NCBI GenBank assembly: GCA_016630955.3
Contig: CM049989.1
Location: 1,240,001-1,304,000, forward strand
DNA length: 64,000 nucleotides
Reading direction: 5' to 3'
DNA from: Didymella arachidicola
Lineage: Eukaryota; Ascomycota; Dothideomycetes; Pleosporales; Didymellaceae
Made by a program: the position numbers and the translations under genes. The notes under the pieces are model-generated. The model saw only the letters and a list, made by a program, of their open reading frames with translations, made no database searches and was not told where the DNA came from. Shown one piece after another: positions 1-11,107 of this stretch. Within the stretch, counting starts at the first letter, position 1; each line of letters begins with the position of its first letter.

Positions 1-767
1 TCGGCCTCAAGAACGCTTTCGTCATTTCCATGATCACCACAGCTGTCAACGTTGGCTCTACACCACTTTCCTTTTGGACTGTCGAGAGGTTCGGTCGCCG
101 TATGCTCCTAATCTACGGAGCTGTGGGTATGCTAGTCTGCGAATTCGTCATAGCCATCGTCGGTACCGTCGATGAGGGCAGCCGGGCAGCTTCCATCTGC
201 CTTATCGTCTTCACCTGCTTCTACATCTTCTTCTTTGCCTCTACCTGGGGTCCGGCCGCGTGGGTGGTGATTGGTGAGATCTTCTCTCTCCCGATCCGCG
301 CAAAGGGCGTCGCGCTGTCCACTGCTTCCAACTGGTATGTTCATCTTGGCGACATCTACGAAGAGTCCCGACACTAACACCCACAGGTTTTGGAACTTCG
401 TTATTGGCTTTATCACACGTAAGTATTTCTTCCAATGCCCATCTGTCTCAAAGCTCACCCGGTTGCAGCTTACATGATCGACGAACAGTACGGCAACCTG
501 AAGACCAAAGTTTTCTTTGTCTGGGGCGCGACCTGCACTGCCTGCGTCGTATTTGCCTACTTCCTGGTTCCTGAGACGAAAGGTCTGTCTCTCGAGCAGG
601 TCGACAACATGCTAAAGGAGACTACTCCCCGTAATTCCGCCAAGTGGGTCCCTCACTCGACCTTTGCTGATCATGGCGAAACCACCTCTCTCGAGTCCAC
701 TGATAAGATCGGTGCTCGTGCTCGCCATCAAGAAGACGTTGCTCGGATTAATGGTGGGGTCAGATGA
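1..767 (+). CDS. MFS sugar/hexose transporter, 3' part (5' end outside window)
   Basis: This is the C-terminal half of a proton-coupled sugar porter of the plasma membrane. Codons run in frame from base 3. I place exons at 3-334, 387-418 and 469-767. The introns are 335-386 (gtatgt..cacag, which splits the Trp codon of ..SNWFWNF) and 419-468 (gtaagt..tgcag, which joins ITP to YM). Hydrophobic membrane segments are visible, along with the loop motif ERFGRR between helices, the GEIF..RAKG motif, and the family's closing PETKG-LSLEQVD motif after the last helix. The tail is hydrophilic, Ser/Thr-rich and about 65 residues long, ending in GGVR. The substrate cannot be read from this part; hexose, pentose, disaccharide and quinate transporters all share these motifs. 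The gene is tail-to-tail with the next one. Confidence 0.9.
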
Positions 768-1476
768 TCTCATGTTCTGCTTCACGATGAGACAACTGTA
801 CATATGCGACTCGTGTACCACGTCTGTGGCACCGACGATGGATATGGGTGGCTTTCTCTTCGAGTGTCGCGTTTTTCAGTTCCACTTTCCTTTTGTTTGT
901 CTTTTGCCGATGTTTGCTGGCTTGTCCACCGCTTGCCCATGGGCAGTGGCACCTGAAATCCTTGATAAGCATCTCACGATCGATGCATGTTCTGAGGATA
1001 CAATTTGCAAACATAGTTAGCGACGTCAACATAGCTTTGATCTTTGACAAGTTCTCATTTCACTCGCCTCGCTCAGTACTCGATCGCCTCTATTTGTGCG
1101 TCACACTTGCCTTCATCACGAGGGATTGTGTCTCAGTTCATTGTTTGTATTCAGCTACAGCTACTCCACACTAAGGGGAGAGGGTCGGCAATCATCGCCA
1201 CGCAATGCTACGCTCACTATGCCTTTTTAATACAACCCTGACAAGAACCGCAGAGCCAGAAGTGAGATCGTCGCAATAGGAAATCCAGCCAGAGATGTGA
1301 GACAGTATGGTACAAAAGCCGCTCAAGAACGCCCAGATACCCCGATGCCGAACCTATCCGTATGTATGTATCCTAGGAATCATAAACAATACCCGAACGA
1401 CACTTTTGCGTTCGCGACGCCCTAATGCGCCTTCTTCTACGCGCTTTGTCCCGCTTTTCCGTGCGCGCCGATGTGA
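768..1476. other. Convergent intergenic region, no gene seen
   Basis: This stretch holds the 3' flanks of two converging genes. The ORFs here are short and lack domain-like composition. I see nothing else except a small GTAT repeat near 1361-1369. Confidence 0.6.
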
Positions 1477-4400
1477 CTAACATGAGGAGTCGTCGCACTC
1501 GTACAACGTGCATTCGTCCCTGCGCTCGAGTATCTCCAGCATGTGATCAAAGATTTCAACGCCGTCGTCATCGTCATTGTTGGCACCCATATCTTCGTCT
1601 TCGCTCTGGTCTTCGTCTTCGTCGAGCCGTCGTCGAGCGGTCGGGGTTCGATCACCCTCTGATTGTGAGGCGTCGTTCTCTGACTCGAAACCGCTGTCAT
1701 CGCCTGAGAAGCTGACCATCTCCTGTGCACCGGCATGGGTGTCAGAGGGGGAGGATGAGACGCTGACTTCGTCGCCATCCGTGACGCCATGCCAGCTTTG
1801 CTCACCGTCATCATCATCATCGGCGTCGTCTCCGTCCTCATTATTGGCATCGCTGTCGTCGTCAGGCTCTGTGTCCCCTCCTTGGTTGTAGCCACCAAAG
1901 GCAGGGCCGCCGAGGAACGGTCCTGAAGCCGGGGTAGCATAGGCAAACGCTGCAGCGTTGCTTGCACGAGTAACAGAGCGTTGACTGGGACGACTGGTAA
2001 CGTCTGAACTAGACCTAGGTATTGCAGCATGAGTCACATGAGGGGAGGATGGCTCTCGTGAGCGCCGTGGAGTAGGGTTCCAGATCGTCACTGGCCCCAT
2101 CTCAGGTGCAAGTGCTACTTCATGCGGCGATGATGAATCTGTGACTCGTCTGCGCTTCTGCCGAGCAACAGAAACACTCGGAGCATGTGAGTGCATTGGT
2201 TGCGATGACGCATGCTTCGTTTGGGAGGACTGAAGACGTCGCTTCGCGGAGGCTGGAATCTCGAGAATCGAGGTGGAAGCTGTGCGGCTCAAAGATCTTG
2301 GCCGCTGCTGAAACAAGCTGATGGGAGTTGGTGGCTGTTGTTGCTGCCTGTTCTTCAGGATCGAGCTGGGCGTGATGGAGCGGCGCCATTGGCGATCCGC
2401 AGGATGCATAGACAGCTCGAGTGACTGGTGACTGCTGAAAGACGAGTGAGCACTGGGAGGAGGGGCATCGTACGTAGCAATGTACTGCCAACATGGCTCC
2501 TTTGCGTCTGCTTCCGGAACTGGCGCGCACGGCTCGTCATTACCTTCCATCTGTTCGTCTTGACCCAACTGATGACGGGGCAATTGTCGCAGTTCTGGCC
2601 AAGTCCACGAGCTGCCCATCTCGTCACTGCGTTGCACGTACGCCTCTCGCTGTGTGACGTATAGCCTTCTCTTACCACCCGACACACGCATGACGACACC
2701 AGCAGCAAGGAACTGTGCAGACCAATGTGCAGAGCTTGACATCTCACTAGGAGTGAGGAAACGCAGCTTGGACTCTTTCATAACTTTACGGAGTGGGATG
2801 AATGAGGCCCTCAGAGCGGGGTGGGCAGCGACCATCTGGTCTTCGTCGCGGTCGGTGAATTGTAACCATTCCATGACATCGCTGAAGGCATGGGACAATG
2901 TCGCCTGGATGTCACGAGCACTGGCACTATGCAGAGTGACATTGCGAACGAAGCCACGACTGAGGAGGCGTTTGTACACCAGGTTGTTGGCACCGCAAGC
3001 CTTGGGATATAGCCAATCGTCGGTGGATCCAGAGGCCCAATCGCTGATGGCCTGACTGCTCCATCCGCTCTCGGTATCACTAAAAAGACCCTTGGCGCCG
3101 GGATTGGGGCTAGAGTCAGTGTCGCGCAAATTTTGAAGGCTTTGAGCAGGCTTCAAATTTCTGGCTTGAGTCCACTCCTCAGAGTCTTGGGTGGTGGGCT
3201 TGGACAAGTCGTGCATTGGTTGGTCAGGCGAGAACCATATGCCACGTAGTTCACGACCCCATGGCAACAAGACGACTTCGACCTCCCAGGGATTGAGCAT
3301 GGTGGGCACAGCCGCAGACTCCAACACCTCCAGGCGGCCCTTGATATCACCAAGCTCGGCCTCTTTGTCTTTGCGCTCCATGGCTGCAAGGATCAAAGCT
3401 GAAGATGTAGTCGATTGCAGAGACTGGTTGGAGCTGAATGATCCTAAGGCGTTTTCAACCCGACGTCTGCTAGACGAGACACTGCTATTCTCGTCAGCAA
3501 GAGCTTGGTGCATTTTCTCATGCTCCTCCAGACGATGTTCGACGGTGACGAGTCTGTCGTCGTACATCTCGAGGGTCTGATGAAGATCTTCCGGCTGCAC
3601 GTAGTTGAATGATCCATTCTCAAGCACTTCTAGACGGCTTGTCAAATCCCATATGGTCTTGGCCACGTTTGGTATAGTATTCAACAAGTTGTGTAGCGGC
3701 GCCAGGTACGAAACCAGCTTCAGAAGGTCTTGAGGTGATGCAGACTTTAACACATTCTGCAGCTGTTCTTCCTGTTGTAGCGAAGGCGAGTTGGATTGTT
3801 GGCCAGGCCCCGAGGTGCCTTCAGTGAGCCTCTTCGGCGAGTTGTCTGGTCCTGGCTTGCTCGATGTCAGTCGAGACAGCGTGTCAATCAGCTTCTTCCC
3901 TTGCTGCACTGCATTGTCAGCAGCAGCAAGGTCGGGCGTGCCTCGAGCGCTGGGGGTTGCAACCTCGGTGGCACTGTGTATGAAGTCGTGCGGATCGAGC
4001 GTGTTTGGGATCGTGTCGCCGGCCACGTCGAATTGCAGATTGCGATGGAAGTCTTTGATCTGCTCGAAGGGACCGCGAAGGTCGCTGAGAAGCCGAGTCG
4101 CGTCGACTGGCATCGAACTGTCCCTTGTGGAGGCGCGCTCAGTCTCGGTGAAGGCTCGCTGGAGTGGTGCTGGAACGCTCTCGTTGGCGACGGTGGGTGA
4201 GGCGGACTGCTGTCGGTCAATACTTCGCATACTCTCCATATTCAACATTGACAGCCCAAGCCCTGCTACGCTTCCGCGGGGCTGGTTCGCAGCGTGTCTA
4301 GCTTCGTCAACAGCCGCTGGGCGTCGGTCATTGGAGAGCATACACATCGAAGGGATCCCCGGCAGGCCAGACGAGCTGGCCTGCGTTGGAGTGTCCCGAC

Positions 4401-4851
4401 TCTGCAACATGCGACCGGGCCCATTGGCCTCAGAAACGCCAGTTCGCTGGAGTCGCTGGCTGCTACCATAGAACGACTTGTGTATCCGCTCGTCGCTGGT
4501 GCTCAGAGCTTCGTCTACATTCACTTGCTGCCCCAAGTGCTTGGAGCCCATATGCATAGCAGGTGTCGCCTGCTCAGGCGGGCGCGGCGCTCTTAAATGA
4601 TAGCACGCATGATGCCCACAGACACACCAGGGCACGCGCTCGCTGGCTGGACGGTGGAGGGCGCTCCCGTCGTGCAGCTCGGCGCTGCTCTTGTCCCAGA
4701 ACTGATCACATCCACATGGGCCAACCGAGGCATCGCGGAAATTGCAGGGTCCGTTGGGAAGCGCGCGTCGAGGAGGGGGATCCCGCTCAGAAGCAGGGCG
4801 AAAGAAGATGCGTTGCGTGGAAACCGTGTCCGGCTCTGCGGGACCCGCCAT
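1477..4851 (-). CDS. Large disordered fungal protein with Cys/His-rich N-terminus
   Basis: One open frame encodes 1124 residues. The start is the ATG at 4851, which has G at +4; the frame stays open a few codons further upstream, but only to a TTG. Residues 36-85 hold C36, C46, C48, C76, C78, H80, H81, C83 and H85, ending in the string CVCGHHACYH. This could bind a metal. A middle region (about 340-490) is helical with heptad-like stretches and may form a coiled coil. The C-terminal half is rich in Ser, Pro, Arg and Gln. Near the end there are acidic runs (DDDSDANNEDGDDADDDDD) and an EIFDHMLEILERRDECTLYECDD tail. I do not recognise the family. The base composition of the C-terminal part suggests intrinsic disorder and possibly a nuclear location, which is inference. 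No intron is needed. A CCAAT box on the minus strand (4968-4972) lies about 120 bases upstream of the start. Confidence 0.75.
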   Translation of the reverse strand: MAGPAEPDTVSTQRIFFRPASERDPPPRRALPNGPCNFRDASVGPCGCDQFWDKSSAELHDGSALHRPASERVPWCVCGHHACYHLRAPRPPEQATPAMHMGSKHLGQQVNVDEALSTSDERIHKSFYGSSQRLQRTGVSEANGPGRMLQSRDTPTQASSSGLPGIPSMCMLSNDRRPAAVDEARHAANQPRGSVAGLGLSMLNMESMRSIDRQQSASPTVANESVPAPLQRAFTETERASTRDSSMPVDATRLLSDLRGPFEQIKDFHRNLQFDVAGDTIPNTLDPHDFIHSATEVATPSARGTPDLAAADNAVQQGKKLIDTLSRLTSSKPGPDNSPKRLTEGTSGPGQQSNSPSLQQEEQLQNVLKSASPQDLLKLVSYLAPLHNLLNTIPNVAKTIWDLTSRLEVLENGSFNYVQPEDLHQTLEMYDDRLVTVEHRLEEHEKMHQALADENSSVSSSRRRVENALGSFSSNQSLQSTTSSALILAAMERKDKEAELGDIKGRLEVLESAAVPTMLNPWEVEVVLLPWGRELRGIWFSPDQPMHDLSKPTTQDSEEWTQARNLKPAQSLQNLRDTDSSPNPGAKGLFSDTESGWSSQAISDWASGSTDDWLYPKACGANNLVYKRLLSRGFVRNVTLHSASARDIQATLSHAFSDVMEWLQFTDRDEDQMVAAHPALRASFIPLRKVMKESKLRFLTPSEMSSSAHWSAQFLAAGVVMRVSGGKRRLYVTQREAYVQRSDEMGSSWTWPELRQLPRHQLGQDEQMEGNDEPCAPVPEADAKEPCWQYIATYDAPPPSAHSSFSSHQSLELSMHPADRQWRRSITPSSILKNRQQQQPPTPISLFQQRPRSLSRTASTSILEIPASAKRRLQSSQTKHASSQPMHSHAPSVSVARQKRRRVTDSSSPHEVALAPEMGPVTIWNPTPRRSREPSSPHVTHAAIPRSSSDVTSRPSQRSVTRASNAAAFAYATPASGPFLGGPAFGGYNQGGDTEPDDDSDANNEDGDDADDDDDGEQSWHGVTDGDEVSVSSSPSDTHAGAQEMVSFSGDDSGFESENDASQSEGDRTPTARRRLDEDEDQSEDEDMGANNDDDDGVEIFDHMLEILERRDECTLYECDDSSC

Positions 4852-6202
4852 GAATGCCAGCAATTGGGCATCCCGCGAAGGGAGTGCGCGGGTTTAGTAC
4901 TGGGACATTGCTGCGCAGGACCTATGTGAGAAGCTGCCATTGCATTAGCAGCGCGCGAGACGGTTTTATTGGCGGGGCCGAGCGCATACCGAGAAAGTTG
5001 CGGGCAGGAACGAAGGAAGCAACTTCCTTCGAGGGCCCAGCCAGGCTTTATACGTTCGATGCCTGACGATCAAGCCTTATCGCGGCAACGGGGCGTGGTA
5101 GGGAATGGGTCAAGAGAAGTTTGGGTGGGGAAGGAGCCATGCATCTGCCAGAGACCGAGAGGGTGACTCTGTGCTCGCATGCCGCACCAGCAACGTCCTC
5201 CACCGGCACCTGGGCAGCGGAAACGCGCCGACCCCTTGTACCAAACTATTGTATCGTCACCGTCTGATAGGCCGGAAGGCGCTAGAGTATGGGGAAAGCG
5301 GCTGCACTAGCTGGGTTCAGATTGCCCTTGGGCTTATAGACTCAATCTTCAGCGCAGCAGCATAGAGAGAGTCACGCACTTGCCTGCTTTCCGCAGCACG
5401 TCCTAGACTGCGCGGGCGCTGCTCAGGTGCAGGTGATGCCATTGAAGCAGTCGCCATGTTCCTCCATCGAGGCAGCCGTCCAGCCGCTGCTACAGCGATA
5501 CATCGCGCGACAAGTAACTTTTGCCCTGCTCTGCGCGAGGCCGCTCATTGGGCACTATCTGGGGGACCATGCCGCTGCTGCAGGCGACGCCGGGATCATT
5601 GCATAGGGCGACGCCTCGACCAAGATATCGGCCTCAGATTTGGCGAGTACATGCCAGGCAGCGAGGAGACGTGACCTGCTGTCGCAGTGCTTCGACATGG
5701 TGGTGTGCAGACGTCAGCCTTGCGTGCGCATACTGTGTAGAGCGTGCGTGGTGAGCACAGATGAAGAAGGTGCAAGGCGTGGTGGCTAAGATCATTGCGC
5801 GGCTTGCCTGAAGCTGTTTTGGTGTAACATTTTTGTGGAGAATTGCAGCCGTGCAACATGCGCAAAGCAGCAGGCCGGAAAAAGCACAAGGGAAACGTCA
5901 TGGGTGCAAAGTGTGAACCTGACAAGATGATCCTCACAGCTTGACCTTGAGTGTGTATGGGTTACCACAGACCCTTGCAATTACATCCTGTAAGACCACG
6001 CTGGGGGGTTCTTTCGCTTTTTACCTCAACAACCTGTGTCCATAGGGTGTATCATCTCCTGATCACTATGGGGCACCACAACGTTCTCTTCAAGCACTGC
6101 CACGTCTTCTCTTCCACAGCCCTAGGTTACAGTCTTTCAGAGTGTTGTAGTCCGTACCTGTTCGTATCGTTGGCACCCGTCACTTTCAAGAGCACATGAA
6201 CA
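4852..6202. other. Intergenic region, no gene seen
   Basis: This holds the promoter of the 1124-residue gene on the left and the 3' flank of the 6203-6823 gene on the right. The only element I can point to is the inverted CCAAT (ATTGG at 4968-4972). The short ORFs have no recognisable composition. Confidence 0.5.
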
Positions 6203-6823
6203 TCACTCACCTTTCTCTCCTTTCGGCACGATGTGCCCCACGGTCATCAGCGCATCGCTCTGTAGCATGATCGCATGCACGGTGTACGCTGGCACGACCA
6301 AGGACTTGAGCTTGCCATGCGCCCGTAGAATCTCCATAGCCGGCATATAGTTATGAACCTTCAAGGTGTTTTCGTTCTCATCTACCTTCTCCATTTCTTC
6401 AGCAGTGAGCTTCCGAGCGCCAATAGTGATGGACGCCGTGCCCTCCTCGCAATGGTAGTAAGTATCGAACTTGAAACAGTAGTAGGGTGACATATACATT
6501 TCCTGCCCGAGCACACGACGAGCGAGCCAAAGCGGATCGGCCTCAAGGTATTCAAGCAGCACAGCTTTGTTGTTGCGGGCGCGTACCAACCTAGCGATCT
6601 GGGTGGGCACGCCAGCGGCTGGTAGACGATGGAGGCAGATGGCCGGAGTAGAGCGTCCGCCGGACAGGTTGGAGACCTTGTTGTTGGCGAAGTAGTCTGC
6701 AGCTTGGGACTTGCGCATGTACCAAAATGGTGGCAGACTCACATGAGTGTAGGTATCGTGGACTTCGACGAGGTCGGCTGAGTCTTTAAAAGACGAGAGT
6801 AGGGATTCGAGTGGGTTGGACAT
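6203..6823 (-). CDS. Orphan protein, 206 residues, function unknown
   Basis: The ATG at 6823 follows a clean leader and the frame is open to the TGA at 6203. I do not recognise the family. The protein looks globular rather than disordered, with mixed hydrophobic and charged segments such as PFWYMRKSQAADYF, LEYLEADPLWLARRVLG, MYMSPYYCFKFDTYYHCEEG and LVVPAYTVHAIML. There is no signal peptide or membrane span. The stop codon overlaps a good splice donor (GTGAGT within AAAGGTGAGTGA). An alternative model removes a 53-base intron ending GAACAG and continues in frame for about 20 more codons. The C-terminus is therefore uncertain. Confidence 0.6.
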   Translation of the reverse strand: MSNPLESLLSSFKDSADLVEVHDTYTHVSLPPFWYMRKSQAADYFANNKVSNLSGGRSTPAICLHRLPAAGVPTQIARLVRARNNKAVLLEYLEADPLWLARRVLGQEMYMSPYYCFKFDTYYHCEEGTASITIGARKLTAEEMEKVDENENTLKVHNYMPAMEILRAHGKLKSLVVPAYTVHAIMLQSDALMTVGHIVPKGEKGE

Positions 6824-7017
6824 GGTAGTGGTGCTCTGCGGAGGAAGTCTGTGAGAGTTGAGAAGGCATGACAGTTGATGGAGACAGTGTCATTGTTTAC
6901 AAACTGATTGCTGTGTATGGTCTTTGTTCGCTACGTGCTGAATTAAGCAACACAAACATATGCACCCTTCACCGTCAAGTTCATGTTTGCTATACCAGTT
7001 TCAGATCGTCGACTGCT

Positions 7018-8769
7018 TTATGCAGGCCTCAGGCCGTTTTTTTCAGGTTTGAACCATTCCCTTAGTAAATCATCTAGGATGCCGTTTGCACCTTTCTTCG
7101 CCTCGTCATTAGTATTGCCTTGGCACTCAATGTAAAGCTTGATCTTTGGCTCAGTACCACTGCCTCTGACCGTGAACACTGCACCGTCGTCCAGCTCGCA
7201 AGTGATCATCTGCGCGGTTGGATCCACGGGTAGATCAGGCGTGTGGTCATTGCTCTTTGAGTCATAGCCTAGCGTAAGATCTCTCCAGCGCACGATCCTG
7301 CGGGGTCCGATGGTGGTGGGGTGAGGACTGCCTAGTGCACGGATGGCCGTGAACACTGCGGTTGTGACGAGTGGCGAAGGTGAGACAAGGTAGGTGTTTG
7401 CGTCCTCAAAGTATCCGAGGTACTCGTAGAGCTCTTGCAGCTTGGCGTAAGGTGTCAAGCCCTTGTCGGACCATTGCGATGCTGCAGTCAGAAAGACAGC
7501 CGCAGCACTAATCGAGTCTTTGTCATGCACTGTTTGCGGGATCATGTATCCAAGAGCCTCTTCGAAGGCATAAGCGACGGTGTAGCCCTGCGTCTCGAGA
7601 TCTCGCGCTACGTTTCCAAGCCATTTGAATCCGGTCAAGGTCTCGGTGAAATGGAATCCTTCCTTCTTGGCCAACGCAGCAAGAGACCTCGAGCTGACTG
7701 TACTTGCTAGCATAGCAAGCTTGTCTTTCGGTTTTGAGGCTGGGTACCGCTCGAAGATGTAAGCACCCAACAATAAGCCAAGCTGGTTGCCGGTGAAGAT
7801 ATGCCACTTGTCACCGATCTTTTCTGCCGCGGCAAGTCGGTCAGCATCTGGATCGCTGGCAAGAATAAGTCTTGCCGAAGCATCATCAGCTGTCTGAATG
7901 GCCAAATCCAATGCTCCCTTCTCTTCCGGGTTGGGGAACTTGACAGTCGGGAAGTCTGGGTCCGGTTGAGCCTGCGCTTCTACAACAGTCATCTGCGATG
8001 CTACTCCCAGGATCTCGGTACAGCGCTTCATAGCTGGAAGTCCAACACCATGCATGGGTGTGTAGACAAATTTCAAATCCGAGCTGAGTGTAATGGCATG
8101 GCTCGGCTGAGATGCACGCAGAACAGCCTTGTCGTAATTATCCCTGACGAGGTCTAGAGATCCCTCAACCATGAGACTGTCCTCATCTATGATGGATGTG
8201 TCCCAGGTGACAGGTTTGAGGTTCTGCAGGATTGCTTGAGCGATTCCAGTGTCATGTGGTGGAATGATCTGGCATCCGTTCGACCAGTATACCTTGTATC
8301 CGTTATCCTTAGCAGGATTGTGACTTGCCGTCACCATCACTCCAGCAGCGGCGCCCAGCTCTCGTACCCCAAAAGGAACCAGAGGTGTGTGCGACGGTGT
8401 CTCGTACCACCAAACCTTGATGCCCTTCGCCACGAAGGCAGCAGCGGAGAGTTTGGCAAACTTCTCCGAGTTATGTCTCGCATCGCGACCAATAACTACA
8501 CCCCGCTTTTTGACATCTTCCTGGGTCTTCAAGAGGTACGCTGCCAGGCCCTGCGAGGCTTGAATGACTGTCAGGGAGTTCATGCAGGCAAATCCAGCTT
8601 GCATAGGACCTCGCAGACCCGCGGTTCCGAACGCAATTCGGTTCCGTAGTCGCAATTCGAGCTCGGTGGTGCTGCCATGGTGCAGTAGTTGATAGATCTC
8701 ATCTCTCGTGGTCTTGTCCTGGTCAAGCTCTAACCAGTCCTTAGCTAGCTCCTTGATGTCCTTTGCCAT
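7018..8769 (-). CDS. PGM2: Phosphopentomutase / phosphoglucomutase, PGM2 type
   Basis: This 583-residue alpha-D-phosphohexomutase interconverts ribose-1-phosphate and ribose-5-phosphate, with glucose-1-phosphate mutase activity in the family (yeast Pgm3/Prm15, human PGM2). It acts in the cytosol and links nucleoside salvage to the pentose phosphate pathway. Motifs appear in order: FGTAGLRG near the N-terminus, the phosphoserine loop TASHNP with Ser149, the Mg loop DPDADR beginning at D306, the sugar-binding FEEALGY, and the phosphate loop RGSGTEPK near the C-terminus. All catalytic parts are present and the length is normal. I chose the ATG at 8769 (context ACCATGG) over the 36-residue upstream extension, which is Ser-rich and unlike the family. 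There are no introns. It shares an upstream region with the desaturase at 9355. Confidence 0.93.
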   Translation of the reverse strand: MAKDIKELAKDWLELDQDKTTRDEIYQLLHHGSTTELELRLRNRIAFGTAGLRGPMQAGFACMNSLTVIQASQGLAAYLLKTQEDVKKRGVVIGRDARHNSEKFAKLSAAAFVAKGIKVWWYETPSHTPLVPFGVRELGAAAGVMVTASHNPAKDNGYKVYWSNGCQIIPPHDTGIAQAILQNLKPVTWDTSIIDEDSLMVEGSLDLVRDNYDKAVLRASQPSHAITLSSDLKFVYTPMHGVGLPAMKRCTEILGVASQMTVVEAQAQPDPDFPTVKFPNPEEKGALDLAIQTADDASARLILASDPDADRLAAAEKIGDKWHIFTGNQLGLLLGAYIFERYPASKPKDKLAMLASTVSSRSLAALAKKEGFHFTETLTGFKWLGNVARDLETQGYTVAYAFEEALGYMIPQTVHDKDSISAAAVFLTAASQWSDKGLTPYAKLQELYEYLGYFEDANTYLVSPSPLVTTAVFTAIRALGSPHPTTIGPRRIVRWRDLTLGYDSKSNDHTPDLPVDPTAQMITCELDDGAVFTVRGSGTEPKIKLYIECQGNTNDEAKKGANGILDDLLREWFKPEKNGLRPA

Positions 8770-9354
8770 GGTCGATGTTTTGTCGAGTCGGTGTTCGAAG
8801 TAACAGGTTGAAGAGAGAGAAGACGAGGAAGGTATCGAGCACTTATTAACGCTTCTCGGCCGACTAGCTATTACCAAACGGTTGCAGTTCTTGCAAATCT
8901 GGTGATGGCGGAGATGGCCGGGTTCAGAACAGGAGGGACCGCACCTGCATTGTATTACTCTGACGCAACAATAATCAGTCAGCTTTTTCTAGGTCAATCA
9001 TCACTTTTGTCACGCGGGTAAGGCAATGCCAGCTACTTGTTAAATGTCAAGGAACGTACAATGTCTTTGATGGAGACGAGCGCCGAGCGATCAAGACCAT
9101 GGCGGTTTCCACGTGGGGCATCCCGCCACCAAACGAAAGGTTGGACCCCTTGCCCAGACCTGCTGCATTTCCAACTGCGGTGGTCCGACTCGATCGCCCT
9201 ATTCTTTCATTTTGGGAACTCCTGATTGCGAAATCACTTTCCTGCTCACATTCGCTTGGAGCATGATTTGAGCTCTTGTCGAGCCTGCCTTTCTGCGATA
9301 TTTCGATACGTTACATTAGACATTGTGAGGCTCTACACCTGCCACACCGCAACT
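8770..9354. promoter_or_regulatory. Shared upstream region of divergent phosphomutase and desaturase
   Basis: This is a 585-base gap between two start codons facing away from each other, so both promoters must lie here or overlap the genes. I see no clear TATA box or long repeat. Confidence 0.5.
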
Positions 9355-11107
9355 ATGGACACGCAAGCACAGCGGAAGGCCAGGGTCTTCAGTCGTAGGC
9401 AGATTGAAGGCCAGATCGCCAATGGCAAAGCGATTGTTATTGTGGACAACAAAGTTCTGAATGTGGGATCTTGGATGCCCTATCATCCAGGCGGTGACAA
9501 AGCCATGCGACACATGATCGGTCGCGATGCCACAGACGAGGTTAACAGGTATGCTGCACAGAGCTCCTCGATGCTCGAAGCTAAGATGTATTCCCAGGTT
9601 CCACTCTTCCCAGACTCTCGAGCTCATGAATCGCTACCAAATCGGCCGCATCGAAGGACGCTGGATGAATTTCCAGCCACCAATCCAGGGAGGGAAGTTC
9701 AGGACACATGAGGAACTTGAGAAGCTTTCCGAACAAGAATACTTAGAGTCTTCTTATTCCTCAGATCATGAGAGTGCTAGCTCTGCTTCCTCCGCGGACC
9801 AGAGTCCCACCTTCGAGCCAGCGTACAGATCGTCCTCTGTGCGGCAGCGAAACACGGCCAATATTACGCGTGCTTCCTCGTCATCATCTGTATCTTCGAT
9901 TGGTCTTGAAGACACAGCAGCGTCACCAAAGATGTCTGTGCTAGACAGACGTACGCAGCAAGAGCTGGCTTTCGACAAGGCAAAATATCCCTCGACAGAC
10001 GCCGAGACGCAGGACAAGATAACGCAGAAGTATCGCGAGCTGCAGAAGGAGATTCAAGCGCGAGGACTGTACGACTGCAACTACACCTCGTACGGCATAG
10101 AGTGCTTGCGATATGGAACATTTATCGCGCTATTCCTTTACGCCCTATATTCGGGCTGGTACATCACGAGTGCGATTCCCCTCGCTTGCGTCTGGCACCA
10201 ACTCACTTTCACGGTCCATGACGCTGGCCACATGGGCATCACTCACGACTTTATGACCGACACGACAATCGCCATGTTCATTGCGTCTTACATGGGAGGC
10301 CTCAGTGCATGCTGGTGGAAGTTTAACCACAATGTCCACCACCTCGTGACAAACGACCCAGAGCATGACCCCGATATCCAGTATATACCCATAATTGCCA
10401 TCACACACCGATTCTTGCAGAGCCTTACGACAACATACTACGAGAGGGTCATGGAGTACGATGCGGCGGCTAAGATGTTGGTGCGCATCCAACATTACAC
10501 GTACTACCCAATCATGTTGTTCGCCCGTTTCAACCTCTACAGGCTATCATTAGAGTACCTTCTGGGCGGCAAGGGTCCGAAGAAGGGACCGGCGTGGTGG
10601 CACCGCTATTTTGAGATGACCGGTATGATGGTGTTTTGGACATGGTACGGCTACGGTGTTGTGTACAAGACCATGCCAGACAACTTCAGCCGCTTCTGGT
10701 TTGTTCTAATCAGCCATGCTCTCACATCGCCCTTGCACGTGCAGATCACACTGTCGCACTTCGCAATGAGTACGACGGACCTCGGTATTCACGAGTCCTT
10801 CGCTCAGAAGATGTTGCGCACAACCATGGATGTCGACTGCCCGCAGTGGCTTGACTTCTTCCACGGTGGCCTCCAGTTTCAGGCTATTCATCACCTGTAC
10901 CCGAGAATTCCGAGACACAACTTGAGAGAGACGCAGAAGCTGGTGCAGGATTTCTGCAACGAGGTGGACATACCCTATGCGCTGTACGGATTCGTGGATG
11001 GAAACAAGCAGGTCATCGGCAAGCTGGCGGACGTAGCGAGGCAGGCGGCCATATTCGCTGAGTGTCAGAGAACCATGGCAGCAGAGGGAGACTACGGGCT
11101 GCACTAG
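9355..11107 (+). CDS. Delta-8 sphingolipid desaturase (cytochrome b5 fusion)
   Basis: Exons are 9355-9548 and 9598-11107, with a 49-base intron (gtatgc..ttcccag) that restores the ..DEVNR-FHSSQTLELM.. reading. The product has 567 residues. The N-terminal cytochrome b5 domain has its haem motif HPGG at H44. A Ser-rich linker of about 70 residues follows. The membrane desaturase domain then carries three histidine boxes: HDAGH (272-276), HNVHH (309-313) and QAIHH (493-497). The Gln in place of His in the third box is typical of b5-fused front-end desaturases. The motif YQIGRIEGRW is typical of fungal delta-8-(E)-sphingolipid desaturases, which introduce the second double bond of the sphingadienine in glucosylceramide at the ER. 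The family is certain; the delta-8 specificity is assigned from overall resemblance. Confidence 0.9.

Noticed and set aside
3791..4471. 226-codon plus-strand ORF opposite the large disordered protein gene
   Set aside because: It is antisense to a much longer frame, is Ser/Arg/Leu-rich without domains, and shows no promoter or splice support.
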